NCBI GenBank assembly: GCA_015056245.1
Contig: SVGQ01000020.1
Location: forward strand, 1 to 34,928
Direction of reading: 5' to 3'
Length of the DNA: 34,928 nt
Source: Clostridiales bacterium
GTDB taxonomy: Bacteria; Bacillota; Clostridia; Christensenellales; Aristaeellaceae
The notes under the pieces were generated by a model. That model worked only from the letters and a program-made list of their open reading frames with translations, was not told the origin of the DNA and made no database searches. Position numbers and translations under genes: made by a program. Below are positions 1 through 7,604 of this stretch, in pieces. How positions within the stretch are numbered: the stretch's first letter is position 1; every line of letters starts with the position of its first letter.

Positions 1-1248
1 AAGGCCATGGATACCGCCAAGGCCAATGGCAAGGCTGTCCATCTGATGGGCCTGCTCAGCGATGGCGGCGTACACAGCCACAACACTCACCTGTATGCCC
101 TCCTTGAGATGTGCAAGCAGCGCGGCGTGAAGGATGTATTCGTGCATTGCTTCCTGGATGGCCGCGATGTGCCCCCGTCCAGCGGCATTGACTATGTGAA
201 GGAACTGCAGCAGAAGTTGGATGAAATCGGCGTTGGCAAGATCGCCACTGTCATGGGCCGTTACTGGGCCATGGACCGCGATAACCTGTGGGATCGTGTC
301 CAGAAGGCTTACGACGCCATGGTGCTGGGCGAAGGCGTGACCGCCGCTACCGGCGTGGAAGCCGTGGAACAGAGCTACGCTAAGGAAGAAACTGACGAGT
401 TCGTGAAGCCCACTGTGGTGCTGGAGAACGGCAAGGCCGTCACCACCATCAGCGAAGGCGACAGCATCATCTTCTTCAACTTCCGCCCCGACCGTGCCCG
501 TCAGTTGACCCGTACCTTCATCATGCCTGATTTTGACGGTTTCGTCCGTGCCAACGGCTATTTCCCCGTCAATTTCGTGTCCATGACCCAGTACGACGAG
601 ACCTTCACCGGTCTTGAGATCGTCAATCCTCCGGAAACGCTGGATAACACCATGGGCGAGTACCTGTCCAGGCTGGGCAAGACGCAGCTGCGCATTGCCG
701 AGACCCAGAAGTACGCCCACGTGACTTTCTTCTTCAATGGCGGCGTGGAAAAGCCCAACGACGGCGAAGACCGCGAACTGATTCCTTCCTCCAAGGTGGC
801 TACTTTCGACATGAAGCCTGAAATGTCCGCCTATGAAGTGACCGAGAAGGCCGTTGAACTGATTAACGAGAAGAAGTACGATGTGATGATCCTCAACTTC
901 GCCAACTGCGATATGGTGGGTCACACTGGCGTGATGGATGCCACCAAGAAGGCTGTCGCCACTGTTGACGAGTGTGTCGGCAAAGTGGTGGATACCATTC
1001 TGGCTAACGGCGGTCGCGTATTCGTTACCGCTGACCATGGCAACGCCGACCAGATGGTGGATCCTGAGAATGGCGAGCCTTTCACCGCTCACACCACCAA
1101 TCCCGTGCCCTTCATCGCTATCGGCCCTGAGATGATCGGTCGTAAGCTGCGTGAAGGCGGTCGTCTGGCGGATATTGCTCCCACCATGCTGGACAGCATG
1201 GGCGTGGAAGTACCTGCTGAAATGACCGGCAAGAGCCTGCTGGCTTAA
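1..1248 (+). CDS. gpmI: 2,3-bisphosphoglycerate-independent phosphoglycerate mutase, 5'-truncated
   Basis: Cytoplasmic glycolytic enzyme that interconverts 3- and 2-phosphoglycerate using a two-metal (usually Mn) alkaline-phosphatase-type site. The reading frame is already open at base 1, so the ATG at 7 is internal. The 415 codons present compare with about 510 in the family, so roughly the first 100 residues, including the catalytic Ser region, lie outside the window. Visible signatures are SDGGVHSH, DGRDVPP, GRYWAMDRD, FNFRPDRARQ, the metal-binding NFANCDMVGHTG, VTADHGNAD and the His in TAHTTNPVPF. Codon use is strongly biased (AAG for Lys, GGC, CTG), as expected of a highly expressed gene. 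A strong terminator follows directly. The identification is secure; only the 5' end is missing. Confidence 0.97.
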   Translation, partial: KAMDTAKANGKAVHLMGLLSDGGVHSHNTHLYALLEMCKQRGVKDVFVHCFLDGRDVPPSSGIDYVKELQQKLDEIGVGKIATVMGRYWAMDRDNLWDRVQKAYDAMVLGEGVTAATGVEAVEQSYAKEETDEFVKPTVVLENGKAVTTISEGDSIIFFNFRPDRARQLTRTFIMPDFDGFVRANGYFPVNFVSMTQYDETFTGLEIVNPPETLDNTMGEYLSRLGKTQLRIAETQKYAHVTFFFNGGVEKPNDGEDRELIPSSKVATFDMKPEMSAYEVTEKAVELINEKKYDVMILNFANCDMVGHTGVMDATKKAVATVDECVGKVVDTILANGGRVFVTADHGNADQMVDPENGEPFTAHTTNPVPFIAIGPEMIGRKLREGGRLADIAPTMLDSMGVEVPAEMTGKSLLA

Positions 1249-1261
1249 TCGGTAACCAAGC

Positions 1262-1303
1262 GAACCCCGGTATGCATGAAAGAGTGCATACCGGGGTTCT
1301 TTT
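1262..1303 (+). terminator. Intrinsic terminator of gpmI
   Basis: A 15-bp perfect stem (GAACCCCGGTATGCA at 1262-1276 pairing with 1285-1299) encloses an 8-nt loop and is followed by a T run. It lies 13 bases after the gpmI stop and points forward. On the other strand no T run follows, so it serves gpmI rather than the converging gene. Confidence 0.93.
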
Positions 1304-1343
1304 CTATACAACCGATTGTTATCTGCTCAAATTAAGCCAAGGG

Positions 1344-2657
1344 TTACCGTTCTTTCAGTACGCCATTCGCCATCACTTCGGTGATCAATTTGTAGCAACG
1401 GCGCATTACATCCAATTGCTTCTGGTCTACAAAGTCAGGCGCCAATCCTTCATGAGCGGACAGGATTGCTGTGCGAGTCGTGTTGTCGATCTTTCCGCGC
1501 CAGCAGTAAGTAGGATCGTAACTCAGATTGTCAAAAGCCACCGTACCGGTGCTGGGATCATACTGCACGTCTGCATGGAGCAGGATGCTTGCCAGATTGA
1601 CACGACTCTCCCGGTCGTAGGTGAACAGGTTGCCCATGGAATAGGCACATAGAACAGGATGATACCGTCCGTCGTTTCGCTGGGCAGTAAGGATCTCAAC
1701 TGGGAAAAGTGCTTGCGGATTGGTTCCCAGAATGATGTCTGCGCCTGCATCAGCAATCTGTTGAGCCTGTTCCCGTTGCGCATTGGTGGGGGAGGTAGCG
1801 TTGGTCTTTCCCCAACACAGGGAAACAATCACAACTTCAGCCCCTTTTTGGCGCAAACGGGCGATATCGGTTTTGATGGTTTCTATCTCCAGAGGAGCAA
1901 ACACATAGGTTTGTTCCTCTTTTGTGGTTTTGTTTCTTCCGGTGGAACTCAGTTCATTCTGGTAGCTCAGCAAGCCTACCCGTACTCCGTTGGTGGTGCC
2001 GATCACTGCTGTTTCTCGTTCGGCGGGCGTTGTATAGAGGCCGTACGGTGTCATGCCTGCTGCCTGAATGCTGGCTTTAGTCGTTCCCAGGCCGCTTACG
2101 CCGGCATTCAAGCCGTTCAGATGTCCAACACAAACCGCATCAATGCCCGCATTCTTCATAGCGTTCAGCAAATCAATGGGCATGTTGGAGGAACTGAGTT
2201 TATCAGTTGGAATGACCTGATTCCGCAGGGTAGCGATGGTCAGGTCGGATTGCATCATAGAGCCAAGGGATTCAAACATCAGGTCGAATCGATAACCGAT
2301 GTCCTTGTCCGTCAGAGAGTTCAGCGCCGAGGAATCCAGCTGGATCGCGCCTGCTGCGCAAAGGGAAAACTGTTTGATGGGCGGGGCGGTGGGAGCTGGC
2401 GTTACAGTAGGAACAGGCGTTGTCAGCGGGGACAGACCGGAATGTGATGCGTCAGGCGCTTTGGTACTTACCTGTGCATTGATCAACTGAGAAAAGGACT
2501 GATCCAGCTTTACCGCCAGATCAATGGCATTGGTGCTGATATTGGTGGTGCCGGTCAGGGTAGGCAGCAGAGCAAAAAAGCCGATGAGCACAAGGCTTGT
2601 CAGCGTGAGCATAAAAATGGTTCCAAACGAAAGCCCGCGCCGGTCAAAACGCTTCAT
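1344..2657 (-). CDS. Membrane-anchored CapA-like protein with degenerate metal site
   Basis: Of 437 residues, 10-34 form a single N-terminal membrane anchor. A Pro/Thr-rich linker (about 77-93) then leads to an outward-facing CapA (PGA_cap, calcineurin-like) domain. The fold is recognisable from the order of VVIVSLCWG, the GADIILGTNPQAL segment and YSMGNLFTY, which match VVSLHWG, GADLVIGHHPH and YSLGNF of ordinary CapA proteins. The usual ligands are replaced: GD became GA (residues 103-104), NNH..D is not kept (GHLNGLNAG), HWG became CWG, and HHPH became TNPQ. It is probably not a working phosphoesterase. The ATG at 2657 is chosen because GGAGG (2666-2670) sits 8 nt before it; an upstream in-frame start lacks this. 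It follows the GerMN operon terminator and has its own promoter. CapA family membership is confident; the role is unknown. Confidence 0.85.
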   Translation of the reverse strand: MKRFDRRGLSFGTIFMLTLTSLVLIGFFALLPTLTGTTNISTNAIDLAVKLDQSFSQLINAQVSTKAPDASHSGLSPLTTPVPTVTPAPTAPPIKQFSLCAAGAIQLDSSALNSLTDKDIGYRFDLMFESLGSMMQSDLTIATLRNQVIPTDKLSSSNMPIDLLNAMKNAGIDAVCVGHLNGLNAGVSGLGTTKASIQAAGMTPYGLYTTPAERETAVIGTTNGVRVGLLSYQNELSSTGRNKTTKEEQTYVFAPLEIETIKTDIARLRQKGAEVVIVSLCWGKTNATSPTNAQREQAQQIADAGADIILGTNPQALFPVEILTAQRNDGRYHPVLCAYSMGNLFTYDRESRVNLASILLHADVQYDPSTGTVAFDNLSYDPTYCWRGKIDNTTRTAILSAHEGLAPDFVDQKQLDVMRRCYKLITEVMANGVLKER

Positions 2658-2695
2658 CCACCACACCTCCCGGTAAAGAACTTGGTATATTCGCA

Positions 2696-2724
2696 ATCAT
2701 AACATAATCAGCCACGTTATGCAA
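2696..2724 (-). promoter_or_regulatory. Promoter of the CapA-like gene
   Basis: On the minus strand, TTGCAT (2719-2724) and TATGAT (2696-2701) are separated by 17 nt. They lie about 40 nt before the start codon and just past the terminator of the preceding operon, so the CapA-like gene is probably transcribed independently. Confidence 0.6.
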
Positions 2725-2731
2725 GGCAAGG

Positions 2732-2760
2732 AAAACGCACCGGGCATAGGCCGCGGTGCG
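2732..2760 (-). terminator. Terminator of the two-component/GerMN operon
   Basis: CGCACCG (2736-2742) pairs with CGGTGCG (2754-2760), with further GG/CC pairing inside. On the minus strand the stem is followed by TTTT. It is 10 nt after the stop of the second GerMN lipoprotein gene. Confidence 0.75.
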
Positions 2761-2770
2761 CAATATGAAA

Positions 2771-4309
2771 TCAATACATAGGAGCAAAGCTGGTTTCCCA
2801 GAAGATCTCACCGGTAAAGCCTGAAAATGGTTTGCCAGCCACAAATACCTGCACCTTTTCCATACGGCTATGCAAGCACAAGGTGTTGACGATGGCGTAT
2901 GTCAATAGACGTTCTTGCTGACCGCTCTCGCCCTGATAGGCCTGTTCAAACGATGCAGACAGATTGACCAGCAGTGTATCCTCCGTTAAGGCCAAACCGA
3001 TAACAGCTGCATCATCAATGATTCCCTCTGCCATTACGGCGTTGGTATCCAGCGGCAGGTCATAGGGCTTGGGCCCCTTCGCCAGTTCCTGCAACAGGAG
3101 CCGGGGATGCCGTGCCTGATAATATGGAACAGGCCGGGTTACAGCAACCAATTTGCTGCTATCCGCATCCGGCAGATACAGCTGGCAAAGATCGCACAGC
3201 AGGGTTGCGTAATCAGAACGCTTCTGCACTTGATTGGGAAAGGTTATGGTGCTTTCCAACTGGTCAGTCAGCAGAAGGGTATCGATGGGCATTCCGTTGA
3301 TGGATACACGAATGCCGGAGATACCGGGAAAATAGGTGCACAGTGTATAGCACAGAGAAGCCATGCAGCTGGAACGGCTGATTTGATTGGCTGACAGCAT
3401 TTCGTCCAGATTGTATGCGAAATCCAGCACGATCATTTTGCCGCTTTCTTCGGTTTCCTGAATCACAGGGGGAGAGATCAGCAAATCTGCCAGAAGGGGG
3501 AGTGCGGGGGTCTGGATGTTTTCCTGAGAGCCAAGGGACATTTCCTGCAGAAGCACCACAATCATATCTTCCAGTACCTGATTGTGGAAGGAACAATTCC
3601 GTACCTCGCTGAGCACGCCTGCGGTATGAGCCAGCGGGAAATACAAGGTAACATCCGATGCGAGCGGCTTCTCGCTGGCGGATTGGGTAACATCCACACG
3701 GCGCAGCATCAGCTGGTCATAGCTGTTGCCGATATCTCCGCCTGCGCTGCGGCTGAAAGTACCCATGGGCAGTGTGTTTGCTACATCCATACCAATGGCG
3801 CGGTCTACCACCAGGAAGTTGACATAGTCAATATCCGGCAACTCCGTCAGCGTATTGGTGATGGCCTGACAGGCGATATACAATGCCTTACGGTCCATTT
3901 GCAAAGCCGAAGCCCCCAGATTGACTGTAACCACATTGCGGCTCTGCTCCACGGGATTGACCCCGTACAGGGTCAGCTTTACTCCGCCGCCAAGGGAAGA
4001 CAGCGTACCGGTTTCAGGTTGATTCAACAACGCCCGGACAAGGCTCTCCGTATCAGGACGGGCAGCGGAAAACGTAACCTCTGACTGATAAGCCCCCAAC
4101 AGATTACTGCCGTATCGGGGCAGATACAGGGTGGCGGTAGCGGCATATTCCAGCGCCGCGTCACCGATAGGTGCTGCGTAGGGCTGTTCAGCCGGGGGAA
4201 AGGTCAGGGTTGGTTCGGTTGATGAAACCGGCATCTGGCCTGTGCAAGCGGTCAGAAACAGACATGCACAGAGCAGCAGTGCCAGCAGGCCTCGTTTGAG
4301 ACGATTCAT
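2771..4309 (-). CDS. Lipoprotein with three GerMN-like repeats
   Basis: A 512-residue exported lipoprotein. The signal peptide ends in the lipobox LTAC, with Cys22 as the lipid attachment site. Three diverged GerMN-like units follow one another, starting near residues 58, 220 and 370. Each opens with an LYxP-type strand (TLYLPRYG, TLYFPLAH, QLYLPDAD), has a helix with paired leucines (RALLNQP, VVLLQEM, LLQELAKGP), and ends in an AI.NTL-like helix plus a V....G strand. GerMN is known from spore germination protein GerM and from mycobacterial LpqB. The ATG at 4309 has a GGAGGATC ribosome site. The gene is last in the regulator-kinase-lipoprotein operon, 16 nt after its neighbour. Its place suggests a surface partner of the kinase; direct function is unproven. 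The third repeat call is by eye only. Confidence 0.85.
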   Translation of the reverse strand: MNRLKRGLLALLLCACLFLTACTGQMPVSSTEPTLTFPPAEQPYAAPIGDAALEYAATATLYLPRYGSNLLGAYQSEVTFSAARPDTESLVRALLNQPETGTLSSLGGGVKLTLYGVNPVEQSRNVVTVNLGASALQMDRKALYIACQAITNTLTELPDIDYVNFLVVDRAIGMDVANTLPMGTFSRSAGGDIGNSYDQLMLRRVDVTQSASEKPLASDVTLYFPLAHTAGVLSEVRNCSFHNQVLEDMIVVLLQEMSLGSQENIQTPALPLLADLLISPPVIQETEESGKMIVLDFAYNLDEMLSANQISRSSCMASLCYTLCTYFPGISGIRVSINGMPIDTLLLTDQLESTITFPNQVQKRSDYATLLCDLCQLYLPDADSSKLVAVTRPVPYYQARHPRLLLQELAKGPKPYDLPLDTNAVMAEGIIDDAAVIGLALTEDTLLVNLSASFEQAYQGESGQQERLLTYAIVNTLCLHSRMEKVQVFVAGKPFSGFTGEIFWETSFAPMY

Positions 4310-4325
4310 GAGTGATCCTCCGCGA

Positions 4326-5306
4326 TCAATTGGTGCGCAGCATCAGCCGCTTCAATTCAGAGTAAGGCACACGCCAGATCCCTTCCTCCCGAACCAGCCG
4401 AAGTGGAACAGAAGGGAAGGATATCTCACGTTTGTTCGACAGACAGGTCAGATCAAGCGTCAGGGTTGCCCGGTTGCTTCCTGCCGGAGAATGCCCCGCG
4501 CTGGCTGTGTAAGAAACCAGAGACACACAGTCATCCAATTCCATGGTGAATTCCTGATAGAACGGTCGCTCATCGTTTGGCTGTGCGATGGCAGTAAACT
4601 GATACAACTGTTCATAATCACGCCGATACCAGGCATCCAACAAATGAAGAGCTGTGTTCTGCATCGTCATCAGGAAGGTTTCATCCCGGCAAAGCGTCTC
4701 CGCAGGGCCGCTTCGTCCATCCAGAAAATAATCAGCATCCAGCCGGGTGCTTACGTTGGCGGCCTGATCATGGGCAATAAAGACCTGTACGTATGGGTAG
4801 GAAAAATTCTCTGTCAGCGTTGCCACCAGACTCTGTATGGTCAGTTTTCGCCTAAGAGGAGCCTCGCTTTGCCAGAATGGATCCTCTGCCCAGTTGGCAG
4901 GCAGGCCATCGTTGAGCAAACCTTCGCTCAGGATAACCATCAGGGTGTCATCGGCAGCAGTAACATCGATCACACTGGTATTATGCGGAAAAAGCCGTTC
5001 AAGCTCCGCGTGCGCTGCCTGAGGACCGGCCAACAATTGACGGATGACCGCCAATTCGATGCTTTCATCCTTGGGAATCGAAATTCTCCGGGTTTCACAT
5101 GCCAACAAGCCGGTTTGCTGGTAGCGAAAAAACAATTGGATTTCGATCTGTTCAGTTGTCTCCTCAGAGGGAGAGGCAGCATGCACTGGGGCAGGCAGAC
5201 CGGGTATGGGCGTGGATTGTGCCTTGGTCAGCGGGTTTGCTGCCATGGCACAGGAGGAAAGCAGAAACAGTAATCCGCAGAGAAAAACGATACCTGTGCG
5301 TTTCAT
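4326..5306 (-). CDS. GerMN-domain lipoprotein
   Basis: A 326-residue lipoprotein with lipobox LSSC (Cys19). One GerMN-like unit at about residues 40-190 shows the typical AVIRQLLAGPQ helix and a later VIDVTAADDTLMVILSE strand pair. The C-terminal third, with LHLLDAWYRRDYEQLYQF and a WRVPYSEL end, looks like a small NTF2-like domain, an inference from pattern only. The ATG at 5306 is preferred over the ATG at 5321, which overlaps the kinase stop, because GAGGAGGGA stands immediately upstream and the protein then begins with a clean signal peptide. It lies 11 nt after the kinase gene, so the two are co-transcribed. In MtrAB-LpqB of Actinobacteria a GerMN lipoprotein modulates the kinase; a similar role is plausible here. 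Confidence 0.83.
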   Translation of the reverse strand: MKRTGIVFLCGLLFLLSSCAMAANPLTKAQSTPIPGLPAPVHAASPSEETTEQIEIQLFFRYQQTGLLACETRRISIPKDESIELAVIRQLLAGPQAAHAELERLFPHNTSVIDVTAADDTLMVILSEGLLNDGLPANWAEDPFWQSEAPLRRKLTIQSLVATLTENFSYPYVQVFIAHDQAANVSTRLDADYFLDGRSGPAETLCRDETFLMTMQNTALHLLDAWYRRDYEQLYQFTAIAQPNDERPFYQEFTMELDDCVSLVSYTASAGHSPAGSNRATLTLDLTCLSNKREISFPSVPLRLVREEGIWRVPYSELKRLMLRTN

Positions 5307-5317
5307 GGCTTCCCTCC

Positions 5318-6793
5318 TCATTCCTGATGAATTGGCAACTCCACTGTAAAGGTGGAACCCTGTCCTTCTTCACTCTCTACAGATATGCTGCCGCCGTGAG
5401 CCAGAACCATCTGGTGTACAATGCTCAGGCCTAAACCTGTGCCGCCGGTTTCGCGGCTGCGGGCTTTGTCTACCCTGTAGAAACGTTCAAAAATATGCGT
5501 CTGGTCTTCTTTGGGGATGCCCGGGCCATTATCGGATACAGTGAGAACCGCGTCTCTGCCTGAACGCACCAACCGAACCCGGATGGTACCGCCCTCCTGG
5601 GTGTATTTCAGGGCATTTTCCATGAGGTTATAGACCACTTGCGTCAGTTTGGCGCTGTCCGCATACAGTTCGCAACGATCACTCAGCGACAGTTTCAATT
5701 CCTGATGGTTCTTTTCAGCCACAAGCGCCAGCCTGTGAGCGGTATCGGTGACCACCTGTGCCAGACTGAAGCTTGTGCGGTTGAGTCGCATGGATTTGGA
5801 ATCCATGCTCACCAATGTCAGCAGATCACCGATGATCATATTCAGACGGTCAATTTCCTTGTTGATATCCGTCAGGAATTCGGTGCGCATTTCGGTATCC
5901 ATATCTGGCTGATAGATGATACTCTCCAACAGGATCTTCATGGTCGCCAATGGCGTTTTCAGTTCGTGGCTGGCATTGGAAACAAACTGGTTGCGGCTCT
6001 TATCAAGCATTTCCAATTTCGTGGACATGATGTTGAAGGTCTCGGACAGTTTACGCAGCTCACCGCTGCCTTTTTCCGGTACCCGGACGGACAGATCGCC
6101 ATGACCCATTCGCTGTATGCTCTTGGTAAGAGAGGCGATCGGTTTGGTGATTACCCGTGAGAAAAACATTGCCAGCAGGAAAGCGATGGCTGCTGCAATC
6201 AGGAAGTACATCACCATCTGATTTTGCAAATCAAACAGCCGCGTCATCATTTCCTGAATGGGGGAGGACAGCACCAGCACACCGATCAGCGAACCTTTAT
6301 GGTACAGGCCTGCTGTGCAATAGCTGATCCACTGTGCATCCTCGTTGTAGGGCTGCCAGAAATGCAAAAGATTCCGGCTGGTGCCTTCTTCGATCATATG
6401 CACGCCATAATCGGCAGTTTTTCCGCTCACCAAAATGCCGACCACTTCCGGGAGGGTCAGCCTGCTACCATTCAATTGAGAATAGGTATCTGTTTGTACT
6501 TTTCCGCTTTGATCCAGCACCATCAGGCGTACACCCAGTTCGCCGCCAGCGGTTACCAGGCGGCGGTTCAGTTCCTCCATCCGGGATTCAGCCAATAAAG
6601 GTTCCATCTCGGCAGCCAGTTGGTCGGCAGAGATGCGCTCCTGCCGCTGTCTGTCATCAAACAAAGAATCGCCTACCAGCCCAAGCAGGGAGGTCGCTAC
6701 TGCATAGTAGCTGACCCCCACGATGAGCAGGAAGACGAATAGGATCTTCCATCGAATGGAAGAAAAGGGGTTGTTAATCTTTGTCCGTGAAAT
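5318..6793 (-). CDS. Sensor histidine kinase (HAMP-HisKA-HATPase), start uncertain
   Basis: Inner-membrane kinase that should phosphorylate the regulator encoded just upstream. Order of parts: TM1 (KILFVFLLIVG...), an extracytoplasmic sensor region of about 150 residues, TM2 (MVMYFLIAAAIAFLLAMFF), HAMP, the H-box NASHELKTPLATMK with the phospho-accepting His, the N-box NLMENALKYT, DNGPGIP and TGLGLSIV. All catalytic boxes are intact. No ATG, GTG or TTG exists near the expected start. The nearest in-frame candidates are an ATG at 6895, buried 122 nt inside the regulator gene, and a GTG at 6721, which would cut TM1 in half. The end given assumes an ATT start at 6793, which has GGAG 9 nt upstream; an ATT at 6778 is the alternative. 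Kinase identity is certain; the start is not. Confidence 0.88.
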   Translation of the reverse strand: MSRTKINNPFSSIRWKILFVFLLIVGVSYYAVATSLLGLVGDSLFDDRQRQERISADQLAAEMEPLLAESRMEELNRRLVTAGGELGVRLMVLDQSGKVQTDTYSQLNGSRLTLPEVVGILVSGKTADYGVHMIEEGTSRNLLHFWQPYNEDAQWISYCTAGLYHKGSLIGVLVLSSPIQEMMTRLFDLQNQMVMYFLIAAAIAFLLAMFFSRVITKPIASLTKSIQRMGHGDLSVRVPEKGSGELRKLSETFNIMSTKLEMLDKSRNQFVSNASHELKTPLATMKILLESIIYQPDMDTEMRTEFLTDINKEIDRLNMIIGDLLTLVSMDSKSMRLNRTSFSLAQVVTDTAHRLALVAEKNHQELKLSLSDRCELYADSAKLTQVVYNLMENALKYTQEGGTIRVRLVRSGRDAVLTVSDNGPGIPKEDQTHIFERFYRVDKARSRETGGTGLGLSIVHQMVLAHGGSISVESEEGQGSTFTVELPIHQE

Positions 6794-7466
6794 AGTATCC
6801 AGCTCCCCACTTGGTGAAGATAAACTCCGGCTGAGCAGGATTGCGTTCGATTTTTTCGCGCAGTCTGCGGATATGGACGTCCACCGTGCGCGCATCACCG
6901 GCGTAGTCGTACTTCCAGACGGTTTTAAGCAGTTTTTCGCGGCTGAAAACCTCGCCGCGGTTGTTGACAAAAACCTGCAACAGATCAAATTCCTTAGCAG
7001 TCAAGCGCACTTCGTTGCCGCCCAGCGTAACAGAACGGTTGACCACGTTGATCTCCATGTCGTGTACACAGATGGTCTTGCGGGTGTTGCTCTGAGCGGA
7101 ACCGGCAGTGCGGCGCAGAATGGTTTTGATGCGGGCTTTGACCTCCAGAATGTTGAACGGCTTGGTCATGTAGTCATCCGCGCCATATTCCAATCCCAGA
7201 ATCTTATCGATTTGTTCTCCTTTTGCCGTCAGCATGATGATCGGAACGTTGCTGTGCTCACGGATGCGTTGACAAACAGTAATGCCGTCGATTTTCGGCA
7301 GCATCACATCCAGCAGGATAAAATCGTAATGCCCTGCAAAAAACTTATTCAGAGCCTCTTCGCCGTCCGCAGCAGAATCAGTCTCGAAGCCTTCCTGTTC
7401 AAGCGTATATTTCAAGCCTTTGATGATCAGTGGTTCGTCGTCAACGAGGAGAATACACTTTGCCAT
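6774..7466 (-). CDS. OmpR/PhoB-family response regulator
   Basis: A 230-residue DNA-binding regulator. The receiver domain (about 1-115) shows the acidic pair DDE (9-11), phospho-acceptor Asp53 in LLDVMLP, the Thr in IIMLTAKG and the Lys in MTKPF. A winged-helix domain follows, with the typical RLTAKEFDLL and YDYAGDARTVDVHIRRLREKIE segments. The ATG at 7466 is used: the AAGGAAAGAGG region precedes it and the protein then begins MAKCILLVDDEP, as in the family; the in-frame ATG at 7487 precedes that signal. It is the first gene of an operon with the kinase and two GerMN lipoproteins. Sequence flavour is WalR/PhoP/MtrA-like, but targets cannot be read from the sequence, so no gene symbol is given. 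Confidence 0.95.
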   Translation of the reverse strand: MAKCILLVDDEPLIIKGLKYTLEQEGFETDSAADGEEALNKFFAGHYDFILLDVMLPKIDGITVCQRIREHSNVPIIMLTAKGEQIDKILGLEYGADDYMTKPFNILEVKARIKTILRRTAGSAQSNTRKTICVHDMEINVVNRSVTLGGNEVRLTAKEFDLLQVFVNNRGEVFSREKLLKTVWKYDYAGDARTVDVHIRRLREKIERNPAQPEFIFTKWGAGYYFTDKD

Positions 7467-7493
7467 TGGCCTCTTTCCTTTCATCAAATCTGC

Positions 7494-7526
7494 TTCGCAA
7501 TGCGAAAAGTTCGTTATTTTGCGAAC
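7494..7526 (-). promoter_or_regulatory. Tandem inverted repeats in the response-regulator leader
   Basis: TTCGCA-A-TGCGAA (7494-7506) is a perfect inverted repeat. Next to it GTTCG (7509-7513) and CGAAC (7522-7526) form a second one with an 8-nt centre. Both carry TTCG...CGAA arms and lie just downstream of the predicted transcription start. They could be an operator pair, possibly for autoregulation, or a small RNA structure. Function is inferred only from symmetry and position. Confidence 0.4.
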
Positions 7527-7533
7527 TATTTAC

Positions 7534-7561
7534 ATTGTAAATGGAATTGTAAAAAAGTCAA
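7534..7561 (-). promoter_or_regulatory. Promoter of the two-component operon
   Basis: On the minus strand, TTGACT (7556-7561) and TACAAT (7534-7539) have a 16-nt spacer. Transcription would begin near 7527, leaving a leader of about 60 nt before the regulator gene. Confidence 0.7.
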
Positions 7562-7604
7562 GGGGTTATGAAACAAAAAATTCATAATTTTGATGGAAAT
7601 TTCA

